Shown: positions 59,722 through 64,000 of the stretch, piece after piece | Position numbering within the stretch: position 1 is the stretch's first letter | Layout: each line of letters opens with the position of its first letter | Assembly (NCBI RefSeq): GCF_032854445.1 | Contig: NC_088298.1 | Span: 23,771,295 to 23,835,294, forward strand | Source: Liolophura sinensis | Taxonomy: Eukaryota > Mollusca > Polyplacophora > Chitonida > Chitonidae | Direction of reading: 5' to 3' | Length of the DNA stretch: 64,000 bases | Program-made: the position numbers and the translations under genes | Notes under the pieces: generated by a model | The model's input: only the letters and a program-made list of their open reading frames with translations | What the model was told of the DNA's origin: nothing | The model's database searches: none

Positions 59722-59965
59722 CTGCAGACACAACAAAGGTTATACATGTAGGTTAGGCCAAGGCATAATGATGTGTTCATTTACAAATAACCCAAAAATA
59801 AATAGATAAATAAATAACACCACCATCGTAAGCATAACAATTATTGAGCAACAACATGTGTTCATGCATGCATTATAAGGGGAGGTAACTCTCTTTGACA
59901 TTTACAAGTTACATGTAAGGCATACATGAACACGTATGTATAGTTACAGTACACCACAGACGGGC

Positions 59966-60048
59966 CACGTGGGGGGGGGGGACCCACGACCATCCGCAGG
60001 TTGCTGTCAGGCCTTTCCACATACGGCCAGAGAGGAAGCCAGCATGAT
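59966..60048 (-). mobile_element. SINE, middle fragment
   Basis: CCCACGACCATCCGCAGGTT GCTGTCAGGCC and CGGCCAGAGAGGAAGCCAGC ATGA; both ends are missing and a G9-G10 run marks the left break. Confidence 0.83.
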
Positions 60049-60935
60049 ACATGTATGTACACATATATACATGCAGTAAGTATTAAATTCTTTCCCAATC
60101 ATATTTAATTGCCTTACAACATGAGTCATAATAAATGCACATCCTTCAAGTGAAGTTCCTCCTGAATATCACCTTTCTAACTCACAACACCTGAAATTTC
60201 AAGTTTTCATTTCAAGTCGGAACAGGCTGTTCTTGAATACCCTGATGAATATGTGTATGCAGAGTATACATCTGTACATCATACTGTTGTACAAAAACAA
60301 CACTTTACAACTTCAAAGCCTCAGAATAGAATTCAAAAGAAACACGACAGAAAAACAGAGGGCATTTAGAAAGACAGCGCTGTGCATCCGTAAAAAGCCA
60401 TTAAGAAACATGGAGCGGAATTGAGCCATGAAGAAAGCTGCCTGTGAAGTCATCAGACATCAAATCAATAGAGCCTGCACGTGTTTTAATCATGCGCCGG
60501 GGAGTGTGTTACACCTTGTTTGCTGTGTGATATGGTTCAAACCTCCACTGATACACTTATACATGTACATGTAAATCAGATCTAGAGTCACTTTGGTTCT
60601 GGAAAACATTTGGGCTCACAAACTGTTAGCCGCTCAAACTAAACAGGCAGTATTAAAACTAACAAAAGAATTACACAAAAACATGATGGTTTACCAATAA
60701 ACAGTCAGCTGTATTGCACATCTACATTAGCAATGTTCATACTGCTCATCGGCATTAGCCACGTGATGTTACATCATTCACTGACGCCGCGTCTTCTCTC
60801 CTTGCACAGATTATTATACCATGAATAAAAAAGAATACTACGCGCCTTGGTATCTTACGTTTTTGTGTCAAATTTTCATTTTTGGTGACCAAATTTTGCT
60901 GGCTAGTGAAATGACTGATGTTTGGTGTATAATAA

Positions 60936-61034
60936 ATAGGTTATTGAATGAATACTGGCTGATGCGAACTCGCAAGCTCATTCCCGCCACAATAGAACCA
61001 ATCCACATTGGCCCATATTCATTCAATAACCTAT
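60936..61034. mobile_element. 99-bp short inverted-repeat element
   Basis: Perfect 18-bp inverted termini: ATAGGTTATTGAATGAAT at 60936-60953 and its complement at 61017-61034. The inner part (CTGGCTGATGCG and CCACATTGGCCC) is unrelated. Looks like a compact MITE. Confidence 0.75.
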
Positions 61035-61354
61035 AAGTACAGTATATGTACCAGTAAGGAACTCTAAACTGTTTAACCCAGTGAATTGAAGAGCTATGTA
61101 AACGGGGTGTAACTGGTGACCTTGGACGCCCCATGACTCAGAGAGCATCCTCACTTATATAAACATTGTCTGCATCATGTCTAACACACACCTATTAAAG
61201 GTTGGGGTCATATAAAAATTACCAAAAATATCAGACTAAAAAACTACACACATATAGATACACTGCACACTGTCATACATATGGATGTTTCCTTGGTCAC
61301 TGGAGCAAGAATGGTTGATTGAATGATTGAAAGATCATGATTACGTTGCTTTAT

Positions 61355-61475
61355 ACATGTACATTTATGTCTCAGTCTGCTACATGTACATTCATGTCTC
61401 ACTCAGCTACATGTACATTCATGTCTCACTCAGCTACATGTACATTCATGTCTCACTCAGCTACATGTACATTTA
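61355..61475 (+). repeat. 27-bp repeat, left arm of an inverted pair
   Basis: About 4.5 copies of TACATGTACATTCATGTCTC ACTCAGC. It is the reverse complement of the unit at 61620-61990, with about 145 bp between the arms. Confidence 0.95.
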
Positions 61476-61619
61476 TACCATGCCCACCCTCAAGCACAAA
61501 GATGGACCCTGGTATGCAAATATCGTCCACAAATGTTTGTACATGTACATGTGAGTGGTAATACCAGTTAATACATGTAATAATTTTCGCCGAGTACTTC
61601 GAGTGTTTTATATACATGA

Positions 61620-61990
61620 ATATGTCCATGTACATGTAGCAGACTGAGACATCAATGTACATGTAGCAGACTGAAACAAAAATGTACATGTAGCAGACTG
61701 AGACATAAACGTACATGTAGCAGACTGAGACATAAATGTACATGTAGCAGACTGAGACATAAATGTACATGTAGCAGACTGAGACATAAATGTACATGTA
61801 GCAGACTGAGACATAAATGTACATGTAGCAGACTGAGACATAAATGTACATGTACATGTAGCTGAGTGAGACATCAATGTACATGTAGCAGACTGAGACA
61901 TAAATGTACATGTAGCAGACTGAAACATAAATGTACATGTAGCAGACTGAAACATAAATGTACATGCAGCAGACTGAGACATAAATGTCC
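61620..61990 (-). repeat. 27-bp repeat, right arm of an inverted pair
   Basis: About 14 copies of GTACATGTAGCAGACTGAGA CATAAAT, inverted relative to the left arm. Long open frames here reflect the 9-codon period. Confidence 0.96.
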
Positions 61991-62403
61991 ATGTCCTATG
62001 AAAAGTAATGTACTAATTTTTTACCTGGGGATATCGGTAGGTATTTTGTCCGATAATAAATATACATGTAAGGACAGGGTATTTGCCAGTAAAAGTTTGT
62101 AGACCTACAAGCATAAGTATATTGTACCACACAAGCGGTGAAACCGGTATCAAAATATGGTAGTCCAGTTCACCAACATGCAAGGGCAAGATTAATCTGG
62201 CGATAACTCTGTATAATAACTTAAATACAGTACACATGTTACCTGGTACAAACAATGCAAACTGCTGTAATTGTTCTATTTTGGGGACATCTCACCTTGT
62301 CCTTTTGGTAAATATACATGAAAAAGTACCAGGTATACACAGCTTTTCTTCTCCCAGAGAGTTAGTACATTTAATGAAATCTTTATACATGTACGTATAT
62401 CTT

Positions 62404-62430
62404 AACCCCCCCCCCCCCCCCCCCCAACCC
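62404..62430 (+). repeat. Poly-C tract
   Basis: About 22 consecutive C followed by AA and six more C. The true length is uncertain in any assembly. Confidence 0.9.
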
Positions 62431-62719
62431 CCCGCCAACAAAAGAGAGAATTGTAAACATTTTTGTTTTCGGCTTATTGTACTAAAAATTAGAAAACTAC
62501 AGTATGTACATGTACATGTAGGGTTTTTACTTATAAATGATATACACACAAACATTTGAGTTCAGTGTAAAACAGCAAACAAATAAATAAATACATATAA
62601 AAATAGTTCATATGCATAAGTAATGAGTCCTAATTCACTACTAAATGCCTCTGGAAGATTCGTGTAAATGAAGACTATCCAGATTGTTTAGGTGTAAACA
62701 GCAGGACATTTTAATTTAC

Positions 62720-62774
62720 CTGAAGATAGCCGTCCGATGAACACACCGGACAAACTGGTTTTACTAATCTTCAT
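62720..62774 (-). CDS. DIP2: Candidate alternative first exon of DIP2
   Basis: An ATG at 62774 opens 18 codons (MKISKTSLSGVFIGRLSS) that end one base into a codon at a good donor (CTTCAG then GTAAAT). The hanging G joins the GT of exon 1 to give Gly, the residue expected before DITQKGY. The frame stays open for more than 20 codons upstream of the ATG, and a CTGTAG acceptor-like site lies 2 bases upstream, so it might be an internal exon. The sequence does not resemble the Glu/Leu-rich start of known DIP2 proteins, so I see it as an alternative start or chance. Moderate to low confidence. Confidence 0.35.
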
Positions 62775-62911
62775 GACTACAGCAATAGACACAGACTCAT
62801 CACTGTAATTCCTTAATCTGTCAGCTACCGTAAAACTCCTAAAACTACATGCACAACACTAGAGACAATATTTGTATAGCCTTCTGTCCATCCACACATC
62901 ATATTTGTTCA

Positions 62912-63133
62912 TTTATTTACTTGATTATAGTTTTACACTGTACTCAAGAATATTTTGCTGATACAATGGCAGCAAGCCCAAGGAAAACCCAGGACCAGAT
63001 CTTCACACATATAATTGGAGCGGAAGTGAACATGAACTGGGTTTGAACTCACAGTGATTCCATTTGTGAGAGGCTCCTGTGACATTATGCTGCACTAGTA
63101 GTACACACACTAACTACTAGGCCCCGGAGGCGC
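62912..63133 (-). mobile_element. SINE, nearly full length, diverged
   Basis: TTTATTTACTTGATTATAGT, ACTGTACTCAAGAATATTTT, then head side TGAACTGGGTTTGAACTCAC and, on the minus strand, GGGCGCCTCCGGGGCCTAGT AGTTAG at the 5' end. About 60 bp of the body is missing. Confidence 0.87.
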
Positions 63134-64000
63134 CCAGGTACATGTATATATAAATCTTTCTAAACTTAACTTACTTTATATTTAAACGTGGCCTAACATA
63201 CTGTAATTGTTAAACCTATTTGTACGCTCAAAAATAAGCTGAAAATCACCATGTCCTACACGTGCTAGAAGTATGTTTGGTACAGGACAAAACGACTACG
63301 TAAATACCATTGTGACTTTTTAAATATATTTACACACAAAGCTGGAAACTCTTCCATTCATTGCATGCATCAACTTCAATAATTATTTTCAGGCATGAGT
63401 TTGTTAATCCAAAAACAGAACAATAACAAGGCAATTGATACATGTGTGATCAGTACAGTATCTCACTATACATGTATATAGTGTAACTAAAAGCTGTGCA
63501 TTTCCGAATTCTGAACATTCCAGAAAATACCGGGGCAATTTGTAAGTACCATTTGGCTATTACAAACAAGTTCAAATCCAGCTGTTGTCATTTTTTCTTC
63601 CTGACAAGAAGTGTCTATCAGCCATGGTTTCCCAACATGCACAAGTATAGATGCAGATGAAAGCAATGGGAGAGAGAAAAAATGCATTATGACGCAAATA
63701 GCATCTTTGTTTTGACAAATGCATGTAGGAGAAAATCAACACATGGAACAGATCTTGTCAAGTAAGGCCAAAATCGTTCAATTAAAAACTGAAAGAGTAT
63801 AGTTTACAAGTGACTTGAGGGAAATAGAGGAAATCTGTGCTTTGGTGCTGACTTTCAAACCACCAGATTTTAGGAGTTTGATTGAGCACACATGGTTTTG
63901 AGTCTGCAGACTGAATCACAGCAGGATCTGTGCAGCGCGTGGCGTGTAGCGTGCTTGGCATACGCCATGACATGTGTGTAACATCTGCATACCCCCCTCA
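63134..64000. other. 5' flank or first intron of DIP2, nothing coding seen
   Basis: No Glu/Leu-rich first exon typical of DIP2 (LAELELELSEG) was found on the minus strand. I could not identify a promoter or CpG-rich start region. Confidence 0.4.

Larger units (their letters stand above)
56222..59640. other. Intron between exons 1 and 2
   Basis: AT-rich intron. It holds a small SINE fragment at 58333-58372, two terminal-inverted-repeat elements (58521, 58690) and a family B repeat (59172). No coding exon is needed to join exons 1 and 2. Confidence 0.6.

Noticed and set aside
61453-61992. A 179-codon minus-strand frame of repeated MYIYVSVC-like residues
   Set aside because: It is a product of the 27-bp array; two overlapping frames are equally open.

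Overview
The window is animal nuclear DNA and lies almost wholly inside one gene, read on the minus strand: an orthologue of Disco-interacting protein 2 (DIP2). I placed 27 coding exons between 59721 (5' side) and 2953 (3' side) by translating the minus strand, matching the conserved DIP2 protein, and requiring GT/AG splice signals and compatible phases. They cover the second half of the DMAP1-binding domain, the Ser/Arg-rich linker, the whole first adenylate-forming (AMP-binding-like) module, and the start of the second one, about 970 codons in all. The canonical first exon should lie beyond 64000 and the C-terminal exons beyond position 1. A possible alternative first exon sits at 62720-62774. 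No second protein gene, rRNA or functional tRNA gene was found.

The host is probably a mollusc or another lophotrochozoan. The window has many copies of a tRNA-headed SINE with an AAATAAATAAA tail and an ending that reads (on the plus strand) GATTGGTGTTTTACGCCGTA. I associate this kind of element with bivalve, gastropod and related genomes. Long AT-rich introns and frequent TACATGTACATGTA words fit. I cannot name the species.

Layout: 1-2952 intron with a 78-bp minisatellite; 2953-7258 the last two exons in view, separated by two abutting arrays; 7259-36095 the AMP-binding-like module exons, with a minisatellite in most of the longer introns; 36096-59640 the linker and N-terminal exons, with long introns holding SINEs and terminal-inverted-repeat elements but almost no arrays; 59722-64000 5' intron with an inverted pair of 27-bp arrays. 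By a hand estimate, tandem arrays fill about one fifth of the window.

The main unusual result: five arrays are built from the exon-intron edges of DIP2 itself. At the exons at 35849, 14118 and 11854 the unit is the exon's 3' end plus its 5' splice site. At the exons ending at 19084 and 3033 the unit is the 3' splice site plus the exon's start. The gene therefore carries dozens of copies of its own splice sites beside the real ones. Two of these arrays have units divisible by three (72 and 42 nt) and stay open in the exon's frame, apart from one stop in the most distal copy of the 72-nt array. Separately, five exons contain small indels relative to the conserved reading frame, several of them in homopolymers. 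These look like assembly errors, but a decaying gene copy is not excluded.
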